Source of the DNA: Incurvaria masculella | Taxonomy: Eukaryota > Arthropoda > Insecta > Lepidoptera > Incurvariidae | DNA: 64,000 nt | Direction of reading: 5' to 3' | Assembly (NCBI GenBank): GCA_946894095.1 | Contig: OX335641.1 | Span: 4,482,501 to 4,546,500 of the forward strand | Part shown: positions 10,731 through 23,647 of the stretch, in pieces | Position numbering within the stretch: the stretch's first letter is position 1 | Layout of the letters: each line of letters starts with the position of its first letter | The notes under the pieces: generated by a model | Seen by the model: the letters and a program-made list of their open reading frames with translations, nothing else | What the model was told of the DNA's origin: nothing | Databases searched by the model: none | Program-made: the position numbers and the translations under genes

Positions 10731-13114
10731 CATCAGGTCATGCCAGCGCGCTTTGTCTACGACTTTTTAACAATTCTACATATAAAACAATACTTTTGCA
10801 AAAAAATTATTCATTACGTTGCCATGTAAAAAAAAAATGTTTTTGAGCCACAGGCAACGTGGCTGTAAGACACACTGTAGTAACATGTCTGCAGTGTAAC
10901 TTCTAGTACAAACAGATGGACAGAATAATAGGAATACAAAAAAAGGAGACTGTTGCCAAAATCTAATAAGACATTGTCACATCGGCAATTAAATGTTCAA
11001 TGTTGTGTATTCCAAAGAAAAATATGGTTTTAGTGAGACCAATTTTGATAACGACGGAAATAATCTAAATGTATGGGAGTTATGTTTTATTTCAGGCATA
11101 GAAATGCTCTACATTCTTTTGTTCCCAAACCACCTGCATAATACCAAATATATAACTACGTATGTCATAGTTTTATTGTTAAGTTTGCATCTATTTAAAT
11201 GGTACAGAAAGCATGATTTTTATTATAATATAAATAATATTGTTGTGAGCGATACTATTTACTTGTACTGTCAACATATGGCATACTGTGTTACTTGCAT
11301 AATGGCCTGGCTTGTGTGATTTTAACAATATATTGAGAAACTTAAATGTGGTTTTGGCCTAGTCTTTCATAGAGTTGCGATTTTAAAACGTATACATCTA
11401 TGTGTGCAGACACAAAACTGACTTACAAAGAAACTAAGAAAATTACTTGCACCAATAAATGATGTCAAACTATCATCATGTTGACACAAAAAATAAATTA
11501 CACAGAATAAAAAATCTTTTAGCATTTTTTTATTATTTTGTAAATTTAAATAAAAGTTCTGGATAAGATAAGGTATCCAATTGACTTACTATATTTCATT
11601 CAGAAACAATTGAACCTAGTTCAACAAAATCCAATATGGCTAGTAGGGTTATATTTTTTAAAATAATGCTAATTATTTTTAAATAAAATCAAGTCATATT
11701 GGCATGAATGAGTTTATTATAAGTTGGAAAAAGATTCGAATTTTTTGGCAAACGTTTTGTCTCAATGGTACCAGCTCCTCCTAAATAAGTATTCATATTG
11801 TCAACGTGTAGCATTTTCGATTGAACCCTCAGTGATTTGGCTTATAAGCTTGATACCATGCTGGGTTGATAAAAATTGTGGAATTGCACAACAAATGGTG
11901 TATTAATTTGTAACTTTTTTAGTTCGAATTAATAGTAGGTACCTACTTTTTTGTTTTGAGTCTAACACATGAATAGTGTCATGCTTACTTCTTTCACTGT
12001 TGGACTGGATGACAGACTTACTGGATTGATTTTTGAGTGAAGGTGAAACCATAACACTGTTTTTGCGTAAAATGTATTAATAAGGCGAATTCTTAAACAA
12101 TTTAAAATCAACATTCACATGGCATGCACTACCCGAATGCCGTTGCGGATAGAGCATATCAAATGTTTTGTTTTTTTACTACGAGTGTGAAAGTTTTTGC
12201 ACTTAAATTGTGTCTGTAGAAACAAAAAGTTTGAAATCTACATTCTGCATACATTTCCAAAGCATATTGTGTACTTGACTTGCACACAAGCCACCCTTAT
12301 GTGAATGACTGTTAAGTTTAAATTTCATGAGATGCTTTTGATGTAAACATTTGTTTTCATTCCATATTTTATATAGGTATATATGCTATAACTTTTATGC
12401 TACGACTTTTCCAATATAATTCGCTTTTGTATTCTTGTAGAGTTGGAATATGTATAAAGAGTGATAAACCAAGTTGTCAAAATTTTATTGTATTTTTTAT
12501 TTCAAACAATTTGTCACTAATTAAACGTTATTCTATACAATATAAGGCCAACCACCCCAAGACAACACCTTGTACAAAGCCTTGGCAACAGAATTATTGA
12601 TGACGAATATTCTAGCACTATTTCAAAATGTGTACTTAGAAATCACCTTTTCTTACATTAGGGATACAAAACAAGCGTAAACGTACATACATAAATATCA
12701 CGTACTCCACAAGCCGAGCGTCAGAATTTTCTATGAATTTTGCATTTTTTGATGAATTACCAATGCAAGTAAAAACATTACAGGTTGGCAGAAAATACTT
12801 TTGTTAATATCACAAGACAAGACACCTAATATATCCAGTTCTAGCATTTCTCAGAATGATTACAAAGTTGCTAACGTAAGGACAATTCTCGATAACTGGA
12901 AAGACATAAGGCATTTAATTGGATGCGTTCCACGTTTCTTCACATGCAAGATGTTTTAAATTATTGGTAAGTTCTAAAATCTGGTTTGATTCTATCAGGG
13001 CTGCATCTTGACATTATTTGAACCTCTGTCAATGCCTATGCCAGAAAAATCAAATCACCAATAAAAAAAACATTCAAAAATGTTGATTTCTTCTCAAACA
13101 TTGCTTGATTATAT
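10731..13114. other. Gene-free stretch between two convergent genes
   Basis: AT-rich sequence holding the 3' flanks of the oskar-like gene (+) and of DELE1 (-). A 108-codon frame at 10993-11319 has hydrophobic runs but no recognisable family and no splice context, so I do not call it. No repeat family is clear here. Confidence 0.5.
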
Positions 13115-13120
13115 TTTATT
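13115..13120 (-). promoter_or_regulatory. Candidate poly(A) signal of DELE1
   Basis: AATAAA on the minus strand about 200 nt beyond the DELE1 stop codon. AT-rich sequence makes chance matches common. Confidence 0.35.
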
Positions 13121-13321
13121 ACGTATTAAAATTGAACGAAGCAACAACCTCAAAATCAATCCTTTCAGAGAACTTTTAAGCATATTGCCAATAGAACATT
13201 TTATTAACTTCTACCCACCCAACAACCAAAAGAGAATGATTTGCAAAGTCCGTGATATTGCTAGTCGATTAAATATGGCATAAAGAAAACAAACATGTTG
13301 GCTTTAACTTACACGTGCAGT

Positions 13322-16300
13322 TTAGTACACGGCCGCTTCACACCTCATCTCATCTGTGTGAAGTGCTTTGATTTGTTCGACAAATAGACTAGTTTGCGGC
13401 GGCACAATATCAGTTTTACCGATCTCGTACTTGGGCGCCCAATCGTCACTCGAGTCGGCCCAGGGCTCCTCCGGTCGGAGGGCCTTTAGCGCTAGAACGG
13501 CATCCGCTTGCCCCTTGAGTGCGGCGAGGCGGAGGAGGCGCGTGGCCGTGTCGGAGTCTCGGACGAGTCCGCCGCGGCCCTGCCCGTAGTACACGGCCAG
13601 GTTGTAGAGCGCGCCCGGGTGCTCGAGGGTGGCGGCCAACCGGTAAAGCTCCATTGCCTAAAAGTTCATTTTTTAAAATTACTTCTGAGACATTTAGCCC
13701 CGATTGCACGACGAGATGGCTGAGTTAATCAATGTTCAAACACGTCACTTCTAGTGAACCGCTTGGAGTTCCTTTCATAGAGTCCATAGAAAGTGACCTG
13801 TTTAATCATACGCTGACGTTGATTTTGATTTTTTGTTCTTTCGTGCACTCGGCCCTTAGTATGTCCATCAAGACATTATGGGGTGAGAGTAGATAGATGG
13901 ATATGAATTATTTACTATGCACATAATACAATTTACAAAAAAGAAAGAACACCTAAAATATTTCTCTAAGCCAGCAGGTCTTTCTAAATATATAAAGCTA
14001 GATATACTTTCATAGAGAGCCTTAATGTTTTTGACGTATCAGCACTTTTTATCTATACGAATATTAGAAATGCGAAAGTAACTCTGTCTGTCTGTCTTAC
14101 ATTTTCACACCTAAACCTAAATTTTGTTAAAATTTTGTACAGACAGCCCGACATTGCCCGAGCAGAGCCGGGTACCTCAGTTAGTATTCAATTAAATAAA
14201 TAAGAAGATCATAACGTTATATTAAACATTTTTAAGGTTGAAGAAAAAATATTTTGTCTGATAAATGCCTAAATTGATGGATCAGAAGAGAGGAGCCCCA
14301 GGATATAAGTTGCCATTTAGAAAAATATTCAATATTAAAATACTTACAGCTTTTTCATCAGCCTTGACACCTAGCCCTAGCTCGTAGCACAGCCCGAGGT
14401 TGTACAGAGCTGGTGGGTGATGCCGGTCGGCTGCGGACCTGCAAAGTAAAACAAAAATTTAAGGTGAACTCAAATTCCGTCAGACCGAGTTCGCGCAGCT
14501 CCACTGCATTGGTAAATGATTTTTCAGCACCTAAAAAATAAAGTGATCGAAAGGAAGATATTTAGTAATCGAATTCAAAATTATCATGACAACAACAATG
14601 ACACTGATGCAAGGATAGTAGATTCCCTTAATATTTTTTCTGGAATCAAATCAAATCATTTATTTGGCATGATGCATATGATGTATATATATAGATGCAT
14701 GTGATTACCTCAGCATACTGAGTCCATCCTGATGCTGCCCATTTTCAATGGCGGCGAGACCCAGCTTGTTCTCAATCGAATTGAGAATGTCCGACAAGTC
14801 GTTAGATGACGTGGAACTACCGGCGCTCGCCGTTCCCCCGCTGTGCTCGTTCGTCACAAACTGCACCGGGAGAAACGTCTTATCCTCGCTCCCTTCAAAC
14901 TTCTCCAGTACATTCCCACCCTTCGGAACAACCTTGTCGTTGTCTATGGCCTGCGGAGGCCTGGTGCAGAACAGACGCGAAGCAGAGATTTGCTTTTGGA
15001 TGATGGAGCAGAGCGGGGAGTTCTCCTTCTTCTTGTACTTCTTCTTGAGGTGGATTAATTGTGTGGCGTACCAACCGAGAGCCACTGCACTGCTCTGTGG
15101 AATCGAAATAAAATAATATGAATATTGTAGTCACTTTAAACCATTGTCTTCCGTTCAGTGGACTGAGCTTTTGATGCCAAAATACGCCTTGCTGCATGGG
15201 GCGAAGGTAGGGCAAATCTGGCATGTGGGACAAATAACTACGGAATCCAAAGGGGCATGCGACGTTTAGGGCATAACACATTCTATACTGATTTCAAAGA
15301 ATTGGCAACAAGAGGTATTAAGGCAAGTAACAAGATATGAAGAAGAATACTTTATTATGTAGGTAATTATTAGGCATGCATTATATATACTTTTTAAAAG
15401 CCCTATGCAACAAGGCATTTTTTGGCTGAATGTGAATCTTAGGATTATTAAGATCGTGATAGAGTTCCAATTAAAACGAATTTAGAGAAATTGAAAATTT
15501 CATTGAATCTAAGCAGTTGATACCTTAAAGCAAGTTTAAACCCGTCTATAGTGCACACCTAGTCACCTACCACCAGACCACCTAGTCCACATGGATCATA
15601 TCCAACGGATTTTAGAACTATTTCAGACTGTATAACAGTAGAGACTTATGTCTAGCTTCGGAAATAATGTTAAAAAACCAATACCATGAGCATTACAAAC
15701 TATTTAGACGGATCTCTTGATGCGAAAGGTATTGGTGCTGCAATGTGGGACCCATTGAATTGAAATTCCACATTGAAGCCCGCATACCAATCATGGCGGT
15801 CGCGCTAACAGCAATACTCGAGATCCATTCTTATGGCTAAAGTATAAACACTAAACATTTCTATCCTAACAGATTAAAAAAGCGCACTACAACACTTGCT
15901 TAACTGCATGATGGGGTCGTGCGGCAGACGTAAGGCCTTTGAAATCCTGAAGTAATTTATGCGTATACAATCCCAGGGCAGAGATGTGGTATTTCAATGG
16001 ATCCCATCACATGTAGAAATAGAGGGAAATGAAAAGGTTGACCAGTTGGCAAATCAAGCTGTTGCATGTCATAATATCGTATAATGTACGTAAATTGATT
16101 AGTAAACAAACCCCTGACGATTTTCTATCAAAAGTGAAAAACTCTTTATACAACTTCTGAGAGAACATTTTGGTCGAAGATCATTTGAAAAAGGCATTTG
16201 GTTTAGGACATTACAAACAGAACGTCAACGACAGCCATAATGCATGGCATCGAAGCTCTCACATGCTCACATTGTTATAATTCTGAGACTCCGATCCGGA

Positions 16301-17143
16301 CATACCTCATGCGCAAACGAAACTCACCAAATTGATTTATGGCCAAAAGTCGAGAATAAACACCACCTTTTGAGGAGTCTCAACGGAACGAGAGCTTGCG
16401 TCGTACCTTAATTGCAAAACTCAAAACGGATAGGCTAAACTTATTCTTTGCAATTCATAATTTGCTAATGAAATATTTGGTCAGTTTCGTAAAAGCATCT
16501 GCTTGCATTGAGAAGCTAGAACTATGTAAAATGTACCATGGGGCTGACATAGTCACATTGTGGCTAAGGTCCTAAAACAATTAACGGATGAAAAAAAAAA
16601 CTATTTTTATACTAGTCATACTGATCCGCAGCGGACGGACCTCATTCATCGGCTTGTGACATCGCCAATACAAGTTCTCGGAAGGGAGCTATTCAGGCAG
16701 CCTGTGGACGCTTTTGATTGCAAGGGTCGAAAGTAGGAGGACTTTTCTATAACCTATTACAACTTCAGGTCACAAATAATAAAACAAATATAACAATCCA
16801 TATTTGGTATCATTATTTCTATTGTTTTATTATTCCTGTTATTTTCCTCCACTAACGTAGAAGCCGTTAAAGCCGAAGGTAAAGTTGTGTCTCTTACCCA
16901 AGTGATAGCACCGAGCCAACTCTGGTTCAGGCAGTGGAAGTACCAGTTTCGATTGGCGCCATCGCCGCGACCGCGTCCTTCCCAGCAGCGGCGCTCGCGA
17001 TGCCACCTAACTGGCACCGCCGACGCGGGTCGCTCAGCAGCCTCTCCGCACGCTGCGCCCGCGCTCGCGGCGCTGCGAACGTCGAAATAGCCGGCTCCGC
17101 GCTCGAACGTGTCCTTGAGCCGCCGCGACACATACTTCCACAT
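13322..17143 (-). CDS. DELE1: DELE1 orthologue, mitochondrial stress messenger
   Basis: Exons 17143-16898, 15094-14709, 14438-14348 and 13657-13322 splice in phase (0, 2, 0) into a 352-residue protein. DELE1 is imported into mitochondria; on stress it is cleaved by OMA1 or retained, and activates the eIF2-alpha kinase HRI in the cytosol. The N-terminus (MWKYVSRRLKDTFERG) is Arg-rich with few acids, as in a targeting sequence. Exon 1 ends in SWLGAITW and exon 2 continues SSAVALGWYATQLIHL; this Trp-containing hydrophobic segment is also conserved in vertebrate DELE1. About three Sel1-like helical repeats follow (roughly 185-290), with the signatures ALYNLGLCYELGLGV and ALYNLAVYYGQGRGG. Human DELE1 is 515 residues with more repeats, so this is a compact form. 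Exon 1 is GC-rich, unlike its surroundings. Confidence 0.85.
13694..13859. mobile_element. MITE family B, copy 1
   Basis: A 166-bp element beginning 'ttagccccgattgcacga' and ending 'tcgtgcactcggccctta', with imperfect terminal inverted repeats. It lies in the last DELE1 intron. Copies 2 and 3 are at 17476-17641 and 18156-18321. Confidence 0.82.
14048..14186. repeat. Fragment of a dispersed lepidopteran-type repeat
   Basis: It has 'tacgaatattagaaatgcgaaagt', then a tgtc-repeat tract, then an end 'cccgagcagagccgggtacctca' also seen at 53870-53897. From memory this pairing of ends is widespread in moth and butterfly genomes; the class (Helitron-like or SINE) is unsure. Confidence 0.55.
15690..16460 (+). 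pseudogene. Decayed non-LTR retrotransposon RNase H segment
   Basis: Lies in DELE1 intron 1, antisense to the gene. Frame pieces read LDGSLDAKGIGAAMWDP (compare YTDGS of RNase H motif I) and FQWIPSHVEIEGNEKVDQLA (the GN...D..A motif). Stops and frame changes separate them, so it is dead. Clade not resolved. Confidence 0.7.
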
Positions 17144-17475
17144 CCTCCAGACTCACGCACAGCAATCTAAACAAGCATTTCACGAGATATTTGAACGTGC
17201 AAGATGATACTTCGTTCGATGAAGAAAAAGCTAAAAAATTAAAAGATTATTATTTTTATTTTCTTGGCCGAAAATCTACCAAAGAGTATGTAAACGCTTA
17301 ATCTACGACGAAAACGTTTGTTTGTTTTTGTGCTCGGTATTCAGATAAGAACGAAAAAAAAAATCCATATGATCTAGGTTACCGCAGTTTAGTCGTAGCT
17401 TTACTCAATCCCACTTGGTCTGTTCATTTGTCTTTTTTTTAACGAATCGTTGAAACTATCAAAGAAACGAAGGAG

Positions 17476-17641
17476 TTAGCCCCGGTTGCACGAAGAGACG
17501 GCCGAGTTAATCAATTTTCAAACACGTCACTTTTAGTGATCCGCATAGAGTTCCTTCCATACTGTCCACACAAAGAGACGTGATTGATCATACTTTGAAG
17601 TAGATTTTGATTTTTTGTCCTTTCGTGCACTCGGCCCTTAG
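17476..17641. mobile_element. MITE family B, copy 2
   Basis: 'ttagccccggttgcacgaa' to 'ttcgtgcactcggccctta', 166 bp, same orientation as the copy at 18156. Confidence 0.85.
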
Positions 17642-18155
17642 AATTCGGCTGTCGGACGGCTGAAAATACTTCGGCCCATATTAGTCTGTGTTTCGGCCTC
17701 ACCTTCAAAGAAAAAAAAAAATCGAACATTGGTATATTCTTTCTTATTACGCAAAGGAAATCGAACCGGCAGAAAAAATAGTGGACACATTTATCTTCTA
17801 CCACCAACAGTATTCAAATTATATCGTTCATCATCACATGAAAAGTCAAGCGCAGAAAAAAGAGTTCGCTAGTGGCACGAAGCGGTACCCACTCGAGCGG
17901 CAGCGGTGCTTGCCTGTCACTGGCGTCGCACGAAGATACTACTGCGTATCATATGGCATCACATAGAATTTCGTAATTCTTCCCGTGACGCAATACCAGT
18001 ATTATAATTTCTGTTCCAGTGGGCCGCAGATTGAGAAAATCACAGCGCTTCAAGAACCGAATATGGTAATGCGGTCGATTGTATCTTGGTTTTCGATGAT
18101 CACAAATAAATATGCAAGATCATGATGGAGTATGACGACGGAAATACAGTGCTCT

Positions 18156-18321
18156 TAAGCCCCGGTTGCACGAAGAGACGGCTGAGTTGATCAATGTTCA
18201 AACACGTCACTTTTAGTGAACCGCATGGAGTTCCTTCCATAGTGTCCATAGAAAGTGACTTGTTTGATCATACTTTGACGATGATTTTGATTTTTTGTGC
18301 TTTCGTGCACTCGGCCCTAAG
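18156..18321. mobile_element. MITE family B, copy 3
   Basis: Starts 'taagccccggttgcacgaa' and ends 'tttcgtgcactcggccctaag', ending 180 bp upstream of the HMCES start codon, so it may lie in the promoter or 5' UTR. Confidence 0.85.
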
Positions 18322-18501
18322 TCTGACAGCGATCCTCGTCTTTCAGGTAGCGCGCGAAATATTTTGACTGTTTATAATATTTTGTATATAAGATTGCAAT
18401 TTTCCCTTCAATACGAATAAATCTTTCGCCTTTCAATTTATAGTCGCACTAACCGACTTCTATTATTGCTACAGTTGCATCGACGCCTTTCGAAGTTGAA
18501 G

Positions 18502-21500
18502 ATGTGTGGGCGAACTGCATTGTAAGTTATCCGCACAGTAGAACAAACAAATAGTATCCTAGATTGGTGGAACCGTATTAGTATGTAGTGATCTATGATG
18601 GAAAATCACGATTCATGAAAACAAATTATTCACTCACGCTAAACCGGCGGGGCGGTGAATCGTTAAAATATATTAGTTATGGGCTGAATCACAACTTCAC
18701 ACACGAGGTCTTTTACTTTTTTCATCTGCTTCTTCTCAAACATTCAGAATCTCCACTGCATCCTATCCTAATAGGTCCTACATTATTTAGATCTGCAGAG
18801 CCATAACTCCGCAGCGGCGGGACTAACTCATTCGCGGACACGGTACAAAACCGTGCTATTGCGTTCTGGTACCTTCTCTGTTTCAAAGAAAAAGACAGAT
18901 GAGGAGATACAACATATTCAAAAAGCAGACAACCCACATAGTGTTTGATTTGGTAAGATTTACGAAAATTGTAATTACAAAACGACTTATTGCTAAAAGT
19001 AAACCACGACCGCTGTAGTCTAAAATCTAACAAAAACTAAATTGAATATAAATTTTCATGAAACAAGCTATGTCTGATGACTAATCTTTTTAAGATGTAT
19101 AAATGTTATCGTTGAGTAATCCACATACCTACAAAGTTATTGTATAAAACATGCAAAAAGATCGAACTTTTTGACCTTATAACTTAGAAACAAAACACAA
19201 TTGTACAATGCCAACGGTCATCAGAAATCTAGTTCGATCAAATAAAGCTATTTTTGATCTCTGACAAGAAATATGGGCGTGATCTTCTTTCCCCGTTTGT
19301 ATGGGGAGTTGAGCAGGACACACAAACAATAGAATTACTCCTAATACAGAACATACAACATACTTCCGTAGTTAGTTTCTCTACCATATTTATATCATTG
19401 AAACCCTTATTTCGTCTAAGCTAGCCACGAAACAAATTTAAGGGCTTCATAGAAACTTTGCTTTAGTTTGAATCAGGCCACTGTGTGCTTGGTACATAAT
19501 GCAAATTATATTATTCCGGGTGGTCACGACATTTTTGGTTATGATAAGGTAAATGGCTAAACCTGGGTTCACAGGTTAAAGACCAACCATCTGATGCTAA
19601 ATATGTCGGTCTGCCTGCGCCAAGGGGTTGCGTTAACTAGATTGGCTACACAAAATAGATGTTTTTATGTACATACCTGCTGATGAAAATATTGATTGTC
19701 GGATATATTTATACCTATTAATTATAAAGCAATAACCAGTCTGGTTTTTAATTAAATACTTAAATATATCTTAAGTTATATCTGTAATCTAAATCACCTA
19801 TAACTACGAAATGTAGCCAAACATGTGTTCAGTTTTGGTATTACTAAGCAAGGTATGTACCGATACTTTTATGCTTTGTTATTTTCATCCTTTCATCCAT
19901 TTATCATTTTTGTTTGTCACGCTAACCACTTCTTCAGGCATCTTATCTAGGTAGCTTGGTGCAGGCAGAGAGGGTTGGTCTTTATCCCGTGAAACCAGTT
20001 TTTAGCCATTTATGTTATTGCTACCGTTTTTGTCGCAACCTCCTAGACTGTATTTTTTGCCTGACCCAACAGCATGCTAACTCAGAAACTTTAGGCACCG
20101 TCGGATTCTGGATGGGTGCCCATTCATCGAGACTACCCATGGATAAGATTTAAGGTGGCCCATCCCGCTCATCTCCCCCCACAAAAGGGGAAAGAAGATC
20201 ACGCCCATATTTCTTGTCAGAGATCCAAAATTTTGCTCAAAATAGCTTTATTTGATCGATCGTGGTCGTGGTTTACTTTTAGTTCTAAGTCGTTTTGTAA
20301 TTAAAATTTTCGTAAATCTTACCAAATCATACACTATGCACATTGTCTTTTTTGTGGACATTTAGCATCTTCCTCATCACGGAGTCTATCTTTGTCTTTG
20401 AAACATAGAAGGTCCCAGAGCGCGACAGCACGGTTTTGTACCGTGCCCGCGAATGAGTTAGTCCCGCCGGGTTGGGCCACCTTAATGTAAAACTATAGAT
20501 TCCTTACCCTGCCTTGCTTGGTAGTGTTAATAACGCCAGGATTGCTGCCGTCTTTTTCCCAAATTGTCTGTGTTTTCTACCCAGTTCAATGAAGCTGAGC
20601 AATATAAGGAAGATCCTGTCACCTAGTTCCCATGGTGTGTTAGGTTTATATCAATACAGGTGTGGTATTAGCCACCCATGTCTAAATTCATAAAGAAAAA
20701 GTCAGATAATTCATGGTATATTTTCTGATCGACTTTCCAATTCATCAATTAATTTTCGAAATTGATTGGAAATGTCGTAACCACTCAATATAAAATATCA
20801 AGACCTATCTGACCTGGTAACATTTTCTTGTTCTTCGGGGCATACCAATTTTACTCACTTCTACAATTCAACATGTAAAAAACCTTAATGCAGAAACCTG
20901 AATCGAGACTGTGTTCGCTGCGCATGCGCCTATAAGCCAAGGGGCAGCACGACATTTGTGAAGCCAGAATGGCTCGACGAACACAACCTGGACAAACCGT
21001 ACACCCCTTCCAACAACATCGCTCCCACAGACGTCACACCGGTCCTGGTCTCCGCTAAGAAGTACCGGCCGCAAGGAGATGCGGAGAGGATCTTGAAACC
21101 CATGATGTGGGGGATTGTACCTCCCTGGCACAAGGTTAGAGTTCATCCTTTTCAAATTAGGTGAGACTTTATGAGGGTTATTTATACAACCCGGAATGAT
21201 TTAGACAGCGTATATCTGAATCTGATACTTTAAATCTTTATTTTGGGCTTATTAAGAGTATCCTGATTTTCATGTGATAGTAAGTACTTGTAAGTATGGT
21301 AAGTTTTAAAGAAGCCTAAAATTGATAGATGATTAAGGGTATGTTTGCAGCTGATTGTGTCCCCTTCTAGGTAGGTTTAAGCCCACCCGGGTTGATACCA
21401 CCGCATTGGATTAAATTATGGTTGAAGTGGCAATAAAAAATTGTCCGTGTCTTTCATCCAGTTCAGTGTAGCTGTGCTCATAAAGGGAAGCTGACATGGC

Positions 21501-23647
21501 ACCTCCTTCAGGAATGTGGTGTATTGGGCTTATAACATAATGGCAGTTGTGTGATATTCAGCAATCTATGTCAGGTTGCATAAAAAAAAAGTAGCCAAAA
21601 TTGTAGACATCGATTTTGAAAAGTGATTTTGGTACTTTCAGGGAGAGTACAACAAGCATGGCCTTAGCACAAACAACTGTCGCCTGGAAGGCATCCTGAG
21701 CTCGAAGCTGTACGGGGCTGCTCTTAGGGAGGGTGGGCGCTGCGTGATCCTTGCTGAGGGATTCTACGAGTGGCAGACTACGGACAGAAGTATCAAGACT
21801 AAGCAGCCATATTTTATTTACGCTTCGCAGGATGATGGCGTAAAGGTACTAGTTATATGGTTGAGAAATACTGGAAAATAAAAGTGTATTTCCCTTTAGA
21901 CCATGTGTATGTCTTATATAAATTCATAATTATATTACATGTACATACTCTATGCTTTCTCAGCCCTGACATATTTGAGTGAAAAATACTTACTGGAATT
22001 CAGCGTGTTTACCGGGATGTTTTCCTCGCAATGTCGAGTTCGAGTAAAACGGACAAGCGGTCATTTTGGTATTGCCGTATCTGTGGGTGTGCAAAAGTAA
22101 GGAAGCACAAATACGTACATCAAATCCTTTGAACCGCTATGGCTCTAGGTCACCTAAGTAAAGTTATTAATTTTTTATTTAAAACATGTAATAATTCCAA
22201 TCAGTACATTAACTCTCTCTATGTATAAAAACTAATATTTTTTGTCAATTAAAGCTTGTTCAATTTACGAAGAAACAAGACATCGATGTATTATCGTATG
22301 TTGCACATGTTTGCTCGAAGTTAACAGTTTAAATGCAGTAATGGTCCGATAGACAAAAAACGATAGACGCACGACCAACCGCCTCTAACACTACCGCCAC
22401 AGTATATTCATTTCACCTCTCACCCCTTGTGCTTTCAAAATTTTACGAGCTCAACAATACGGATGAAACACTATTTATTACCTGTTGTAGTAATGTTTTG
22501 TATCCATTTTGAGGTGGATGACCCTACATCCTGGAATAACCAGTTCGACCACGCCACCGGGTGGAAAGGTATAAAACTCCTAAAGATGGCAGGTCTATAC
22601 AGCACTTGGGGCGGTCCATCAAACCCCCTTTACAGCTATTCTGTTATCACTTTGGAATCCAATAGCACCTTGGACTGGCTTCACCATAGGATGCCAGCTA
22701 TACTGGATACTGAAGAACTCATTGAGGTCAGTAGTGATTTTATATTAACCACCACAGTGAATGTAAGGCTAAGTGGTTCTCAATTTCAAAGTGGACAGAC
22801 TGATGCCAGACGTTGGATTTTATAAGAGTCGATGGTTGTGATTAACTTTCAATGCAATTTAAATGTCCAATGCCCCATAATATAAATAAAATTTACTTGA
22901 CTAACTCCCGTTTTCACCATCTCCAGCTACTAAAATCCGAAAGTTAACTATCTGATTTCAGGTAGCTGGAGGTGGTAAAATCAAGGGTTGATAACTGTTA
23001 CCAGTACCCGAAGTCTCAGTTGTCACCTAAATTGGCGTTACGGCAAACCGATCGACTGGCGTTTTCAAATGTATGGAGAAATTGAAGAGCGCGCGCAGTG
23101 GGCGTTAAGCGAACTAATTGCCGTAAATACGTCAATGTTTACGTCCACTCCGCATTTTCATACAAATTGGAAGTCGGCGTTTTACTTTGACAGCTTGAAG
23201 AAGTAAAACCATAGAATATCTAAAAACTAAACTTGAAAAAACTAAAAACTTGTATGGAGTTTGACATTTTTACGGAACTTCGAAGTTACGTAAACGCCAA
23301 TTTAGGTGAGAACTGAGACTACGGGCTCAGTACTTACAAAACAATGATACGAAATTCAAGCATATTTAATGATATTTCAGAAATGGCTGGACATTGAAAA
23401 TATAAACGACCAATTAGCGGTCTCCCTCTTGCGTCCAGTGGAACAGCTGTCCTGGCACCCCGTATCAACTCTCGTCAACAACTCTCGCAACAAAAGTACA
23501 GAATGCAACAAGCGTGTTTCACTTAAAAAAGAGGACAGAAAAGCATCAGCCTCACAAAAAATTATGAGCGCTTGGCTTACTGGAAAAGTTGAGAAAAGAA
23601 AATCTGATGAATGTGAATTGAATACTAAAAGGGTTAAGACAGAGTGA
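18502..23647 (+). CDS. HMCES: HMCES orthologue, SRAP-domain abasic-site shield
   Basis: Exons 18502-18521, 20894-21134, 21642-21845, 22514-22726 and 23381-23647 join in phase (2, 0, 0, 0) to encode 314 residues. HMCES crosslinks to abasic sites in single-stranded DNA through Cys2, which stays as the new N-terminal residue after Met removal. The sequence begins MCGRTALNLNRD. SRAP hallmarks are SNNIAPT, MMWGIVPPW, GFYEW (127-131, with the active-site Glu), MAGLYSTW, HHRMPAIL (His pair about 212-213) and HPVSTLVNNSRN. The C-terminal SQKIMSAWL block followed by a basic stretch matches a segment of human HMCES (354 residues) and resembles a degenerate PCNA-binding box. The catalytic Cys sits in a 20-nt first coding exon ahead of a 2.4-kb, repeat-filled intron. 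The gene looks intact. Confidence 0.92.
18799..19316. mobile_element. MITE family A, copy lacking clear ends
   Basis: In HMCES intron 1, opposite in orientation to 7642-8178: 'ggcgggactaactcattcgcgg' to 'gtatggggagttgagcagg'. Terminal 'ttaaggtggcccaa' sequences are lost on both sides. Confidence 0.8.
20150..20485. mobile_element. MITE family A, internally deleted copy
   Basis: Complete ends around an interior about 200 bp shorter than the 537-bp copy. In HMCES intron 1. Confidence 0.85.
20560..20700 (+). repeat. SINE family 1 fragment
   Basis: Body words in plus orientation: 'caattcaatgaagctgagca', 'acctagttcccatggtgtgtta' and 'gccacccatgt'. In HMCES intron 1. A head-like piece of the same family is at about 20090-20140. 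Confidence 0.65.
21365..21590 (+). repeat. SINE family 1 fragment with A-rich tail
   Basis: In HMCES intron 2: 'cccacccgggttgataccaccgc' through 'atgtcaggttgcataaaaaaaaa'. The A tail gives the orientation. Confidence 0.8.

Larger units (their letters stand above)
17144..18501. promoter_or_regulatory. Divergent intergenic region of DELE1 and HMCES
   Basis: The start codons of DELE1 (17143, minus) and HMCES (18502, plus) are 1,358 bp apart, head to head. The interval holds two direct copies of MITE B. Both 5' ends probably lie here, but no core promoter motif is distinct enough to place. Confidence 0.5.

Noticed and set aside
10993..11319. 108-codon membrane-protein-like frame
   Set aside because: AT-rich translation with hydrophobic runs, no family resemblance, and no start or splice context.
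13446..13728. Arg/Ala-rich frames on both strands
   Set aside because: Shadows of the GC-rich last DELE1 exon.
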